Assembly: GCF_019038465.1 (NCBI RefSeq)
Contig: NZ_JAFKRH010000030.1
Coordinates: forward strand, 1 to 64,000
DNA from: Synechococcus sp. CCY 0621
GTDB lineage: Bacteria; Cyanobacteriota; Cyanobacteriia; PCC-6307; Cyanobiaceae
DNA: 64,000 nucleotides
Reading direction: 5' to 3'
Part shown: in pieces, positions 27,472-35,617 of the stretch
Position numbering within the stretch: position 1 is the first letter of the stretch
How the letters are laid out: every line of letters begins with the position of its first letter
Made by a program: the position numbers and the translations under genes
The notes under the pieces: generated by a model
Told to the model about the DNA's origin: nothing
Seen by the model: only the letters and a program-made list of their open reading frames with translations
Databases searched by the model: none

Positions 27472-27923
27472 AGGTCTTGCTGGTCTGCTCATCAGGGGGT
27501 CATTTCAAGGCGCTGCAGCAGTTGGCCGATTTCTGGCAGCGCCATCCCCATCTCTGGGTCACGTTTCGAACCGCCACCACGGAAACGGCCCTGGCCCAGG
27601 AGCAGGTGCTCTGGGCCCACAGCCCCACGAACCGCAACCTGCCGAATCTGCTGCGCAACCTCTGGCTCGCCTTGCAGGTGATCCGCACCGAGCGGCCGGA
27701 CGTGATCCTCTCCACCGGCGCGGGAGTTGCCGTTCCCTTTCTTCTGATCGGTAAACTGTTTGGGTGCAAGACCGTGTTCATCGAGTCCGTGACCCGCATT
27801 CAAACGCTCAGTCTTTCAGCACGAATCGTCCATCCATTTCTTGATATTCTCTACGTTCACTGGCCCCAGCTGCAGCTTCGTTATCCCCGCGCCGAGCTTG
27901 TCCAAAGCAAGATCGGATCATGA
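27468..27923 (+). CDS. PssD/Alg14-like glycosyltransferase subunit
   Basis: A 151-residue protein of the Alg14/PssD family. It begins MKVLLVCSSGGHFKAL and has PDVILSTGAGVAVPF and KTVFIESVTRIQTLS, the family blocks. In rhizobia PssD and PssE together add glucuronic acid to the first lipid-linked sugar; in eukaryotes Alg13/Alg14 make a split GlcNAc transferase. ATG 27468 overlaps the previous stop; the longer frame is a shadow of the GT2 gene. The partner gene follows with a four-base overlap. Confidence 0.85.
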   Translation: MKVLLVCSSGGHFKALQQLADFWQRHPHLWVTFRTATTETALAQEQVLWAHSPTNRNLPNLLRNLWLALQVIRTERPDVILSTGAGVAVPFLLIGKLFGCKTVFIESVTRIQTLSLSARIVHPFLDILYVHWPQLQLRYPRAELVQSKIGS

Positions 27924-28399
27924 TTCTCATCAGCGTCGGTACGGAGCAGTTCCCCTTCAACCGGCTGATGCAGTGGGTGGAGCTGTTGATCCAACAGGAA
28001 CTGGTCAACGAGGACATCGTTGTTCAGTATGGTACGTGTACCTTTCTCCCCAGTGGCAGCACGGTCTATCGGTTGGTGAAGGAAGACACCTTTCGGTCGC
28101 TGATTCGTAAGGCACGTGTGGTGATTGCCCATTGCGGGGAGGGCACCGTGCTGTTACTGGATGAGATGCAGCAGCCCTTCATTCTTGTGCCACGCAGCGT
28201 TCGCTACCAGGAGCATGTTGACGACCACCAGGTGGAACTCGCCCTGGCGCTGACGGAAATGGGTGTGCCGATTGCCTGGAGTCCGGGTGATCTGGTTCGC
28301 TTTCTCCAGGCCCCCTTCAAGACGTCGATCAGTGATGTTACGGACAGTTCCGCCCAGTCCCTGTGTCGCAGTCTCCAGAGCCATTTTTCTTCGACATGA
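27920..28399 (+). CDS. PssE/Alg13-like glycosyltransferase subunit
   Basis: A 159-residue catalytic partner of the preceding protein. MILISVGTEQFPFNRLMQWV and IAHCGEGTVLLLDEMQQP followed by VPR are the Alg13/PssE signature with the nucleotide-sugar site. Expected to add the second sugar of the repeat unit, directly after the phosphoglycosyl transferase encoded by the next gene. Overlaps both neighbours by four bases. Confidence 0.86.
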   Translation: MILISVGTEQFPFNRLMQWVELLIQQELVNEDIVVQYGTCTFLPSGSTVYRLVKEDTFRSLIRKARVVIAHCGEGTVLLLDEMQQPFILVPRSVRYQEHVDDHQVELALALTEMGVPIAWSPGDLVRFLQAPFKTSISDVTDSSAQSLCRSLQSHFSST

Positions 28400-29400
28400 T
28401 GGCGCGTCAGTCCCCCTCCCACCCTGCTTTCGTCAGGACCATCCAGAACGGCATCCTGTTTCTCCAGCTGCCATCACGGCTCACCGTGAGCGAAGCGGTG
28501 GCTTTCCGTGCCGGATTCGCCGATTGGCTGGCTGAGGTGGATGGTCTGCGGCAGGTGGTTCTGGATTTCGGCCGCACCGCCGTCATCGACAGCAGCGGCA
28601 TCGGTGCCCTGGTGGGCGCCATCAAGACCGCCAAGGAGCAGGACGTTCCCCTCTGCGCCTGGAGCCTGCACCGGCAGGTGTTCCTGGCGCTGCAGATGAC
28701 CGGCCTGGAGAAGGTATTGCCGGTGGCGGCCCATTCCGAGGGCCTGCTCCCCCAGCTCTCGCACGTCGAAGACCAACGCCCCCCCCTGACCCACCCATCG
28801 GTGCGTTCCGGACTCAAGCGTTTCATGGACATCTGTGGTGCGCTGATCGGACTTGGCGTCACGGCGCTGCTGATCCTGCCGATGGCGTTGGTCATCCGTC
28901 TGGACAGCCCGGGGCCGATCCTGTTCAGCCAGGTGCGCTGCGGTTGGATGGGCCGCCATTTCCGCATCTGGAAGTTCCGCTCGATGGTCAGCAATGCCGA
29001 GGTACTCAAAGGCACGGTGGCGAACCAGGCCCAGGGGGCGTTCTTCAAAAACGACAACGACCCCAGGATCACCAAAGTGGGGCGCATCCTGCGCAAGACC
29101 AGCCTCGATGAGCTGCCCCAGTTCTGGAATGTGCTGATCGGTGACATGAGCCTGATCGGAACCCGGCCAGCCACACCCGATGAGGTGCTTCGTTATGCCA
29201 TTCCAAGCTGGCAGCGCTTTGATGTGCGTCCCGGGCTGAGTGGCGAATGGCAGGTGAGTGGCAGGTCATCGATCCGTGATTTCGAAGATGTGATCAGGCT
29301 CGACCTCAGATACCAACAGAATTGGAGTCTGGCCTATGATCTAAAACTAATTGTCAAAACATTCCTTGTGCTTCTGAGCAAGGATTCGGGGGCGGCATGA
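28396..29400 (+). CDS. STAS domain fused to a phosphoglycosyl (sugar) transferase
   Basis: A 334-residue two-domain protein. Residues about 13-115 form a STAS domain with the phosphorylation motif VIDSSGIGALV (Ser66). Residues about 140-330 form a bacterial sugar transferase of the WcaJ/PglC class: a membrane-associated helix (near FMDICGALIGLG), KFRSM, the catalytic Asp-Glu pair in TSLDELPQFWNVL, and RPGLSGEWQVSGRS. Such enzymes place the first sugar phosphate on undecaprenyl phosphate. The usual N-terminal helical bundle of WcaJ is absent; a partner-switch domain takes its place. ATG 28396 overlaps the previous TGA. The gene overlaps the RsbW-like kinase gene by four bases. Direct control of EPS initiation by serine phosphorylation is inference. 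Confidence 0.92.
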   Translation: MMARQSPSHPAFVRTIQNGILFLQLPSRLTVSEAVAFRAGFADWLAEVDGLRQVVLDFGRTAVIDSSGIGALVGAIKTAKEQDVPLCAWSLHRQVFLALQMTGLEKVLPVAAHSEGLLPQLSHVEDQRPPLTHPSVRSGLKRFMDICGALIGLGVTALLILPMALVIRLDSPGPILFSQVRCGWMGRHFRIWKFRSMVSNAEVLKGTVANQAQGAFFKNDNDPRITKVGRILRKTSLDELPQFWNVLIGDMSLIGTRPATPDEVLRYAIPSWQRFDVRPGLSGEWQVSGRSSIRDFEDVIRLDLRYQQNWSLAYDLKLIVKTFLVLLSKDSGAA

Positions 29401-29897
29401 ACCCGGACTTATCAAACGATACAGGCCAAACCAACAGCGAACTGTCCGTCAACAGCGATCTCGGTGAACTGGACACCGTGCTGTCTTGGTTTAAACGACA
29501 ACAGCACCCTGACATTCCTTCAGATCTATGGATGCAGGCTCAGCTGGCACTGGTGGAAGGTTTCACCAATGCCGTTCGTCATGCCCATGCCCACCTGGCT
29601 GCCCCACCCCAGGTGCATCTTTCGCTACAGCGATCCAGCGAGGCCTTCTCTATTCAGATCATTGATCATGGCGAACCCTTCGCCTTCGCAGCGGCACTGG
29701 CCAGAGTGGAAGCGGAGATTGCAGCCAGTGGTCATGATCCCCTGGCCCGTGAGGCCCATTGGGGACTGGTGATGTTTCTGAAGCTTCAGAACGAGTATGG
29801 CTGGACCATCAACCATTGCAGGCGCGATGACGGGACCAACGGCCTAGCCTTGAGCCACCCCCTCAGGGCCGATGAATCGGTTGTCGGGTCATACTGA
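29397..29897 (+). CDS. RsbW-like GHKL serine kinase (HATPase_c_2)
   Basis: A 166-residue stand-alone ATPase of the anti-sigma-factor kinase class. The N-box is ALVEGFTNAVRHAHAH (Glu54, Asn58), the G1 box IIDHGEPF (Asp90), and AHWGLVMFLKL the GL-containing lid region. Such kinases phosphorylate STAS serines and often bind a second partner. It is translationally coupled to the STAS-transferase gene, making that STAS domain its likely substrate; the free STAS protein at 13168 is another candidate. No sigma-factor gene is nearby. Last gene of the rightward run; its 3' end overlaps an oppositely oriented ORF. Confidence 0.87.
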   Translation: MNPDLSNDTGQTNSELSVNSDLGELDTVLSWFKRQQHPDIPSDLWMQAQLALVEGFTNAVRHAHAHLAAPPQVHLSLQRSSEAFSIQIIDHGEPFAFAAALARVEAEIAASGHDPLAREAHWGLVMFLKLQNEYGWTINHCRRDDGTNGLALSHPLRADESVVGSY

Positions 29898-30327
29898 AAA
29901 ACTCCGGATGGCAGCGGGCAGGTTGGAAGACCGACCAACGTGTCCATAGGTGAAGATAATAATTGGTACCTTGCGGTCCCCATCCCCAACCATTGTCGAG
30001 CTTCTGGCCCCAGAGAATGTTGTTGGCTTGCAGCGATGCCCTCTTCTCCTTAGGGAGATTGATCAGATCGCCGCTGTAAAGAATTCTGCGGCCCTTGTAG
30101 TAGAAGCCTGGCTCCATGGCCAGGCCCCGGACCTTCTCATCGAGTCTGAACCAGACTTTCTTGCTCTTCTGGAGCAACCAGAAGCTCCTTGAGCAGGTTG
30201 GCGGTACGGCGTCGTTCTTGTAGCTGTAAAGAATGCCGGGATGGTGTTCCAGGGACCCAAGGGATGAAGCTGTGAGCTCCAGACCCATGAGCAGAGCGGC
30301 AGACGTCCTGGCAGCGATTGGATGCAA
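29863..30327 (-). CDS. Hypothetical protein at the right end of the EPS island
   Basis: An ORF of 154 codons from TTG 30327; ATG 30288 would give 141 residues. I do not recognise the protein. It is rich in aromatic residues and glycine in its second half (for example FYYKGRRILYSGDLINLP and GWGWGPQGTNYYLHLWT). Codons sampled over 30061-30170 have about 78 percent G or C at position three in this frame, against roughly half in the competing rightward ORF at 29950-30192, so this strand is favoured. The N-terminus could be a weak signal peptide. It overlaps the 3' end of the kinase gene by 35 bases, tail to tail, and may be a remnant of a longer gene. Confidence 0.5.
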   Translation of the reverse strand: MHPIAARTSAALLMGLELTASSLGSLEHHPGILYSYKNDAVPPTCSRSFWLLQKSKKVWFRLDEKVRGLAMEPGFYYKGRRILYSGDLINLPKEKRASLQANNILWGQKLDNGWGWGPQGTNYYLHLWTRWSVFQPARCHPEFFSMTRQPIHRP

Positions 30328-30458
30328 CCGTCCTCACCGCCCGGCCATCTCTGTCAACGTAGCCGGAAGGTTGGCTTGGCCATCCTTGGCCAAGGGCCCG
30401 TGGCCCCATTTCGCTGGCTACGATCAAGTGTCAGCCCCATGCCGACAGCCTCGTTACC

Positions 30459-30986
30459 GTGTATCGCCGAGCCATCCTGCCCCTGGCCGTTGCCCTGATC
30501 GGCTCGATCAGCGGGATGTTGGTGCCGGCGCCATCGCTCGCCGCCTCTCCCCCATCCGAGACGGCCACCGCCAGCCCGTCCGCACACCAGCTGGTGCTGA
30601 ACCGGCGCCAACGCCTGCTGATGGTGATGGAAGGGGAACGGGAGGTGCGCCGTTTCCGCGTCGGTGTGGGCATGCCCGGTTGGGAGACACCCGTGGGCTC
30701 GTTCAGCGTGATCGAAAAGACCGCCTATCCGATCTGGGAGCATCCGGCCAAGGGCGTGCGCATTCTCCCGGGCCCCACCAATCCGCTCGGTTCGCGCTGG
30801 ATCGGCTTCCACCGTGACTGCAAGGGACGGCGCGGTTTCAACGGCCAGGAGCATCTGGAGGTGAAGGGCTGCGTCACCTCCGGCTTCCATGGCACACCGA
30901 ATCGCAACAGCGTCGGCGGCGCCGTGTCCCATGGCTGCGTGCGGTTGCTTGACGAGGACGTCAAGGAGCTGTTTGAACTGGTTTAG
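30459..30986 (+). CDS. L,D-transpeptidase (YkuD domain), exported
   Basis: A 175-residue exported enzyme that makes 3-3 cross-links in peptidoglycan or attaches proteins to it. The signal peptide (residues 1-28) ends in SLA. The catalytic motif is HGTPNRNSVGGAVSHGCVRL with the nucleophile cysteine in SHGC. GTG 30459 is the start that gives a complete signal peptide. It marks the return from the EPS island to core genes; glgA follows 104 bases later. Confidence 0.88.
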   Translation: MYRRAILPLAVALIGSISGMLVPAPSLAASPPSETATASPSAHQLVLNRRQRLLMVMEGEREVRRFRVGVGMPGWETPVGSFSVIEKTAYPIWEHPAKGVRILPGPTNPLGSRWIGFHRDCKGRRGFNGQEHLEVKGCVTSGFHGTPNRNSVGGAVSHGCVRLLDEDVKELFELV

Positions 30987-31090
30987 GTGGGCACCCCGGT
31001 GACAGTGCTGCCCTGAGCCCGCTGACGCCGGCAGCCAGGACTCAGCGGTGCAGCCCGTAGAGTTCCGGGCGCACCAGGGATCGAGAGCGG

Positions 31091-32635
31091 ATGAGGGTTC
31101 TGTTTGCCGCCGCGGAGTGCGCTCCGATGATCAAGGTGGGAGGCATGGGAGATGTGGTGGGCTCCCTGCCACCGGCCCTGGCGGCCCTGGGCCACGACGT
31201 GCGCATCATCCTGCCGGGCTACGGCAAGTTGTGGAGTCGGCTGAAGATTCCCGCCGAGCCGATGTGGCGTGGCCATGCCATGGGCACCGATTTCGCCATC
31301 TACGAAACCCGCCATCCCAGCAGCGACCTGCCCATCTATCTCGTGGGGCATCCGGTGTTCGATCCGGAGCGCATCTACGGCGGTGAAGACGAAGACTGGC
31401 GCTTCACCTTCTTCGCCAATGCCACGGCTGAATTCGCCTGGAACGGCGGCTGGAAACCCCAGGTTCTGCATTGTCACGACTGGCACACCGGCATGATCCC
31501 GGTGTGGATGCACCAGGACCCCGAAATCAGCACGGTGTTCACCATCCACAACCTGCGTTATCAGGGTCCCTGGCGCTGGAAGCTGGATCGGATGACCTGG
31601 TGCCCCTGGTACATGCAAGGCGACCACACCATGGCCGCGGCCCTGCTCTATGCCGACCGGGTCAACGCCGTCTCGCCCACCTATGCGATGGAGATCCGCA
31701 CGCCCGAATACGGCGAGCGCATCGACGGCCTGCTCAACTTCATCAGCGGCAAGTTGCGCGGCATCCTCAACGGCATCGACACCGCGGACTGGGATCCGGC
31801 CACCGACCCCACCCTGCCGGAACCGTTCTCGGCCGACGACCTCTCCGGCCGCAGCGCCAGCAAACGGCTGCTGCAGGAACGGATGGGGCTGACCGTAAGT
31901 CCCCGCAGCTACCTGATGGGCATGGTGAGCCGGCTGGTGGATCAGAAGGGGGTCGACCTGCTGCTGCAGGTGGCCGACCGGGTGCTGGCCTACAGCGACA
32001 GCCAGTTCGTGGTGCTGGGAACGGGTGAGCGCGGCTATGAGTCGGGCCTGTGGCAGATGGCGGCCCGCCACCCCGGCCGCTTCGCCGTGTTCCTCACCTA
32101 CGACGACGCCCTCTCGCGCCTGATCTATGCGGGCAGCGACGCCTTCCTGATGCCGAGCCGCTTCGAGCCCTGCGGCATCAGTCAGATGCTGGCCATGCGT
32201 TACGGCTCGATTCCGGTGGTGCGCCGCGTCGGCGGGCTGGTGGACACGGTGCCCCCCAACGACCCCACCGCCGGCACCGGCACGGGCTATGGCTTCGATC
32301 GCTACGAGGCGATCGACTTCTACACCACGATCGTGCGCTCCTGGGAGGCCTACCGCAACGTGCCCAGCTGGCAGGACCTGCAACGCCGGGCCATGACCAC
32401 CGACTTCAGCTGGAACCGCTCGGCCCTGGAGTACGACGCCATGTACAGGGAGGTCTGCGGCGTCAAGGAGCCCACCCCCGACGCCGCCCAGGTGGAGCGC
32501 TTCTCCCAGGGCCAGGGAGCCGACCCGAGCCTGTTGCACGACGAGCCCAGGCCGGACGTGGTCACCAAGGAACCTCCGCCGGCCCCGCGGCCCCGCAACC
32601 CCCTGGCCCTGCTGCGTCGCCGTAACGACACCTGA
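31091..32635 (+). CDS. glgA: Glycogen synthase
   Basis: GT5 enzyme that extends glycogen from ADP-glucose. The 514-residue protein has the N-terminal ADP-glucose motif KVGG (residues 15-18), [23 protein letters not shown] and the C-terminal [20 protein letters not shown]. The C-terminal tail after about residue 465 is proline-rich and ends in basic residues. In related picocyanobacteria glgA lies near menB and murF; murF is still close by. Confidence 0.95.
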   Translation: MRVLFAAAECAPMIKVGGMGDVVGSLPPALAALGHDVRIILPGYGKLWSRLKIPAEPMWRGHAMGTDFAIYETRHPSSDLPIYLVGHPVFDPERIYGGEDEDWRFTFFANATAEFAWNGGWKPQVLHCHDWHTGMIPVWMHQDPEISTVFTIHNLRYQGPWRWKLDRMTWCPWYMQGDHTMAAALLYADRVNAVSPTYAMEIRTPEYGERIDGLLNFISGKLRGILNGIDTADWDPATDPTLPEPFSADDLSGRSASKRLLQERMGLTVSPRSYLMGMVSRLVDQKGVDLLLQVADRVLAYSDSQFVVLGTGERGYESGLWQMAARHPGRFAVFLTYDDALSRLIYAGSDAFLMPSRFEPCGISQMLAMRYGSIPVVRRVGGLVDTVPPNDPTAGTGTGYGFDRYEAIDFYTTIVRSWEAYRNVPSWQDLQRRAMTTDFSWNRSALEYDAMYREVCGVKEPTPDAAQVERFSQGQGADPSLLHDEPRPDVVTKEPPPAPRPRNPLALLRRRNDT

Positions 32636-32646
32636 GTCCGGCGCCC

Positions 32647-33339
32647 ATGGCTGATCCGGTTCCGCCACCCTCCGATCTGCCGGCGCCCTACGCCAGTCCC
32701 TGGGGCCAGCTCGGCGACGCCGCGCGGGCCGTGCTGGCGTCCCTGCGGCTGAAGCTGCGCGAACTGTGGCGGCGCAACCGGGAGGGAGACCTGTCGGTGC
32801 CGGGCTTCTGGCCCCAGGGCCTGGCGCCCCTGTTCTGGCCCCTGCTGCTGGCGGCGCTGCTGGCGCTGGCCCTGGCGCTGGCAGGGCAGGTGGGGCGCGG
32901 GCTATCCAAGGCGGCGCCGCAGGCGCCTGGAGAAGCAACCCCTGCGGTGCAGGTGCAGGTCCCAGCCATCGCTGAGCCAGCACTCGAGGCCCCGGCCCCC
33001 GTGGCCGTGGACAAGTCCCTGCCCCTGCCGGAGCCTGAGCCACCACCGCCCCTGGAACTCGACCCCCTCCTGGCGCTCCTGGCGGAGGACGATCCCGACC
33101 ATCTGATCGCCTCGGCCCATCCCGCTCCCGCCGAGGGCCGGCTGGTGCTCACCATGGCGCCGACCTACACCGGCCTCGGCGAAGCGACCCGGCGGCGCTG
33201 GGCGGAGCGCTGGCAGCAGCGCGCCCTGGCCCTGGGCTACGAACGGCTGGAGCTGGTCGACGGCCGCCAGCGGCTGCTGGCCCGCAGGGCCCTGGTGGGC
33301 TCCGGCATGATCCTGCTCGATCCCGGTGCCCCAGGCTGA
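32647..33339 (+). CDS. Hypothetical membrane-anchored proline-rich protein
   Basis: A 230-residue protein not recognised beyond its layout: a proline-rich N-terminus, a basic helix (RLKLRELWRRNREG), one membrane segment (about 58-84), a proline/glutamate-rich linker (about 95-140) and a compact C-terminal domain (LVLTMAPTYTGLGEATRRRW). It lies between glgA and murF, sharing one base with murF (TGATG), so it is probably co-expressed with murF and may be an envelope protein. Confidence 0.72.
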   Translation: MADPVPPPSDLPAPYASPWGQLGDAARAVLASLRLKLRELWRRNREGDLSVPGFWPQGLAPLFWPLLLAALLALALALAGQVGRGLSKAAPQAPGEATPAVQVQVPAIAEPALEAPAPVAVDKSLPLPEPEPPPPLELDPLLALLAEDDPDHLIASAHPAPAEGRLVLTMAPTYTGLGEATRRRWAERWQQRALALGYERLELVDGRQRLLARRALVGSGMILLDPGAPG

Positions 33340-34760
33340 TGCCGCTGTCGTTCGCGTCCTTGCGCCAGCTGTGGGGTGAGCCCCTGATGGCCCCCGGAAC
33401 CAGCGCCCCGGAAGGCTTCGCCGGCGTGAGCACCGACAGCCGCGGCGACCTGGCCGGCGCCCTGTTCGTGCCCCTGGTGGGGGAACGCTTCGACGGGCAC
33501 CGATTACTGGCGGAGGCCCTCGCCGCCGGGGCGGTGGCGGCGCTGGTGCAGAGGGACCACCTGCCCGAGGCCAGCGTGGCGGAGCTGGTGGCCAGCGGCA
33601 GCGGCCCCATCTGGCTGGTGGACGACACCCTGGTGGCCTACCAGCAGCTGGCCCTGCTGTGGCGGCGACGGCTGGGGCTGCCGGTGGTGGCGGTGACCGG
33701 CTCGGCGGGCAAAACCACGACCCGAGAACTGATCAAGGCGGCCCTGGCCTCCCTGGGGCCGGTGGTGGCCAGCAGCGGCAACGAGAACAACGACGTCGGG
33801 GCGCCCCTCACCCTGCTGAAGGCCAGCGAGGCCACGGCGGTCCTGGTGGTGGAGATGGGAATGCGCGGCCTGGGGGAGATCGATCGCCTCAGCCGCTGCG
33901 CGGCTCCGGACGTGGCCGTGATCACCAACATCGGCACCGCCCACATCGGCCGCCTGGGCAGCCGCGAGGCGATCGGCCAGGCCAAGTGCGAGATCACCGC
34001 CGGCCTGGGGCCGGACGGGGTGCTGGTGATCCCGGCCGGGGATCCCCTGCTGGAACTCTCCCTGGCCAGGGTCTGGGGCGGACGGGTGGTGCGGGTCGCC
34101 CTGGAGGACGAGCTGGCGGAGTTCCCGGACGGAACAGCGTCGCCGGACCTGGTGGGGCGGCTGGACGATGGCCTCCTCACCCTGGCAGGCGGGCCGAGCC
34201 TGCGGCTGCCCCTGGAGGGCCGCCACAACGCCCGCAACCTGCTGCTGGCGGTGGCGGTGGCCCAGGAGCTGGGGGTGCCGGCTACCGCCCTGGTCGATCT
34301 GACGGTGGAGCTGCCGGGGGGGCGCTCCCGACGCTGGAACCTGGGCGGGGTGGATCTGCTCGATGAGACCTACAACGCCTCGCCGGAGGCGGTGCTGGCG
34401 GCCCTGGAGCTGCTGGCCGCCAGCAGCACCGCAGCGGGGGGCCGTCGCTATGCGGTGCTGGGCACGATGCTCGAGCTGGGCGAACGCAGCCTGGAGCTGC
34501 ATGGGCAGGTGGCAGCCCGGGCCAGGCAGCTGGGCCTGGACGGTCTGCTGGTCGTGGCCACCGGGGAGGAAGCGCAGGCGATGGAAGCGGCCGCCGCCGG
34601 GCTGCCGCGGCTGCAGCGGGTGGCCTCACCGGAAGCGGCGGCCGCGGTGCTGCTCGACTGGCTGCAGCCGGGGGACCGGGTGCTGCTCAAGGCCAGCCGC
34701 GGGGTGGCGCTGGAGCGGGCGATTCCGCTGCTGCAGGCCGCTCTCGCCCCAACGGCTTGA
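33339..34760 (+). CDS. murF: UDP-MurNAc-tripeptide--D-Ala-D-Ala ligase
   Basis: Cytoplasmic Mur ligase that adds the terminal D-Ala-D-Ala to the peptidoglycan precursor. The 473-residue protein has the ATP loop VTGSAGKTTTRELI, GNENNDVGAPLTLL, EMGMRGLGEI, GRHNARNLL and DETYNASPEA, all standard for MurF. The start overlaps the upstream stop by one base. Confidence 0.94.
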   Translation: MPLSFASLRQLWGEPLMAPGTSAPEGFAGVSTDSRGDLAGALFVPLVGERFDGHRLLAEALAAGAVAALVQRDHLPEASVAELVASGSGPIWLVDDTLVAYQQLALLWRRRLGLPVVAVTGSAGKTTTRELIKAALASLGPVVASSGNENNDVGAPLTLLKASEATAVLVVEMGMRGLGEIDRLSRCAAPDVAVITNIGTAHIGRLGSREAIGQAKCEITAGLGPDGVLVIPAGDPLLELSLARVWGGRVVRVALEDELAEFPDGTASPDLVGRLDDGLLTLAGGPSLRLPLEGRHNARNLLLAVAVAQELGVPATALVDLTVELPGGRSRRWNLGGVDLLDETYNASPEAVLAALELLAASSTAAGGRRYAVLGTMLELGERSLELHGQVAARARQLGLDGLLVVATGEEAQAMEAAAAGLPRLQRVASPEAAAAVLLDWLQPGDRVLLKASRGVALERAIPLLQAALAPTA

Positions 34761-34808
34761 AGCCCAGGCTCTGGCCCCCCAGGATGGGCTCTCAGCTCCA
34801 GTGACCCC

Positions 34809-35174
34809 ATGGTGAAACCCGTGTTCGTGACGACCACCTTCACGATCGAGGGCTACACGATCACCGCTTACCGGGGCCTGGTGCGCGGCATCGTCGTGCG
34901 CTCCCCCACCCTGGTGCAGGGTGTCCTGGGCGGGCTCAAGCAGATCGTGGGCGGCCGGATCGGCGCCTACACCGAAATGTGCGAGCAGGCCCGGGAGCAG
35001 GCCTATGAGCAGATGATCCAGCACGCCAGGGCCCTGGGGGCCAATGCGATCGTCGGCACCCGCTACGACGGCTCGGAGGTGCAGGGCGGCACCGCCGCCG
35101 CCACCGAGGTGCTCTGCTACGGCACCGCCGTGGTGGTGGAGCCCCGGCCCAGCAGCAGCGGCAGCAGCGCGTAG
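34809..35174 (+). CDS. YbjQ/UPF0145 family protein
   Basis: A 121-residue protein of the YbjQ family (heavy-metal-binding-like fold, function unsettled). Family blocks are TTTFTIEGYTITAYRGLVRG, REQAYEQMIQHARALGANAI and VGTRYDGSEV. Its last 58 bases are overlapped by the oppositely oriented membrane-protein gene. Confidence 0.85.
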   Translation: MVKPVFVTTTFTIEGYTITAYRGLVRGIVVRSPTLVQGVLGGLKQIVGGRIGAYTEMCEQAREQAYEQMIQHARALGANAIVGTRYDGSEVQGGTAAATEVLCYGTAVVVEPRPSSSGSSA

Positions 35175-35527
35175 AGGAGCAGCAGGGCCAGATACACGGC
35201 GCCGGAAACCGGGTCGCGGCCGATGAGGACGTCCTGCAGGGGGCGCTGCTGCAGCAACAGCCCCACCGCCAGCTCCGCCGCCACCATGAACGCCAGGGCG
35301 AGGGCCCCGGCGGCCGCCCGGGGGAGGGGGCCACGGCCGGGGAGCTGGCGCTGCACCACGAGCCGGGCGGCCAGCACCATGGCCAGGGCCATCCACGGCA
35401 TCTCCAGCAGTTCGGCCAGGCGCTCCCCCAGCCGCGGCACCAGCAGCGGCACCCGCACCGCCCCCAGAACGAATCCGGTGCCGAAGACCAGGGCGAAATA
35501 GGTGGCGGCGGCGCGCAGGATCCCCAT
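35117..35527 (-). CDS. Small integral membrane protein
   Basis: A 136-residue protein with about four hydrophobic helices (MGILRAAATYFALVFGTGF; MPWMALAMVLAARLVV; AGALALAFMVAAELAVGLLL; AVYLALLLLYALLPLLLG). ATG 35527 was chosen because the upstream extension is charged, low in complexity and runs into the next gene. Function unknown. It overlaps the end of the YbjQ gene on the other strand by 58 bases. Confidence 0.7.
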   Translation of the reverse strand: MGILRAAATYFALVFGTGFVLGAVRVPLLVPRLGERLAELLEMPWMALAMVLAARLVVQRQLPGRGPLPRAAAGALALAFMVAAELAVGLLLQQRPLQDVLIGRDPVSGAVYLALLLLYALLPLLLGRGSTTTAVP

Positions 35528-35617
35528 GGCAGCGACAAGGCGGCACGACCATGGTCGGCCGTCTGACGCCACTCCGGCGACCGTGTCCGATTGTGGAGAA
35601 CCAGCAGGAGACGCCCC

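Noticed and set aside
28396-29897. Classical sigma-factor partner switch
   Set aside because: Kinase and STAS are present but no sigma-factor gene was found in the window, and the STAS domain is fused to an enzyme, so a direct enzyme target is more likely.
29950-30192. 80-codon plus-strand frame beginning at GTG 29950
   Set aside because: Only about half of sampled third positions are G or C, against about 78 percent for the minus-strand frame over the same bases, so the minus strand is preferred.
30983-33046. 687-codon open frame on the minus strand opposite glgA
   Set aside because: It is a shadow of glgA and the next gene in a GC-rich genome: His/Gly/Ala/Arg-rich low-complexity product with no domain, while the plus strand encodes a full glycogen synthase.
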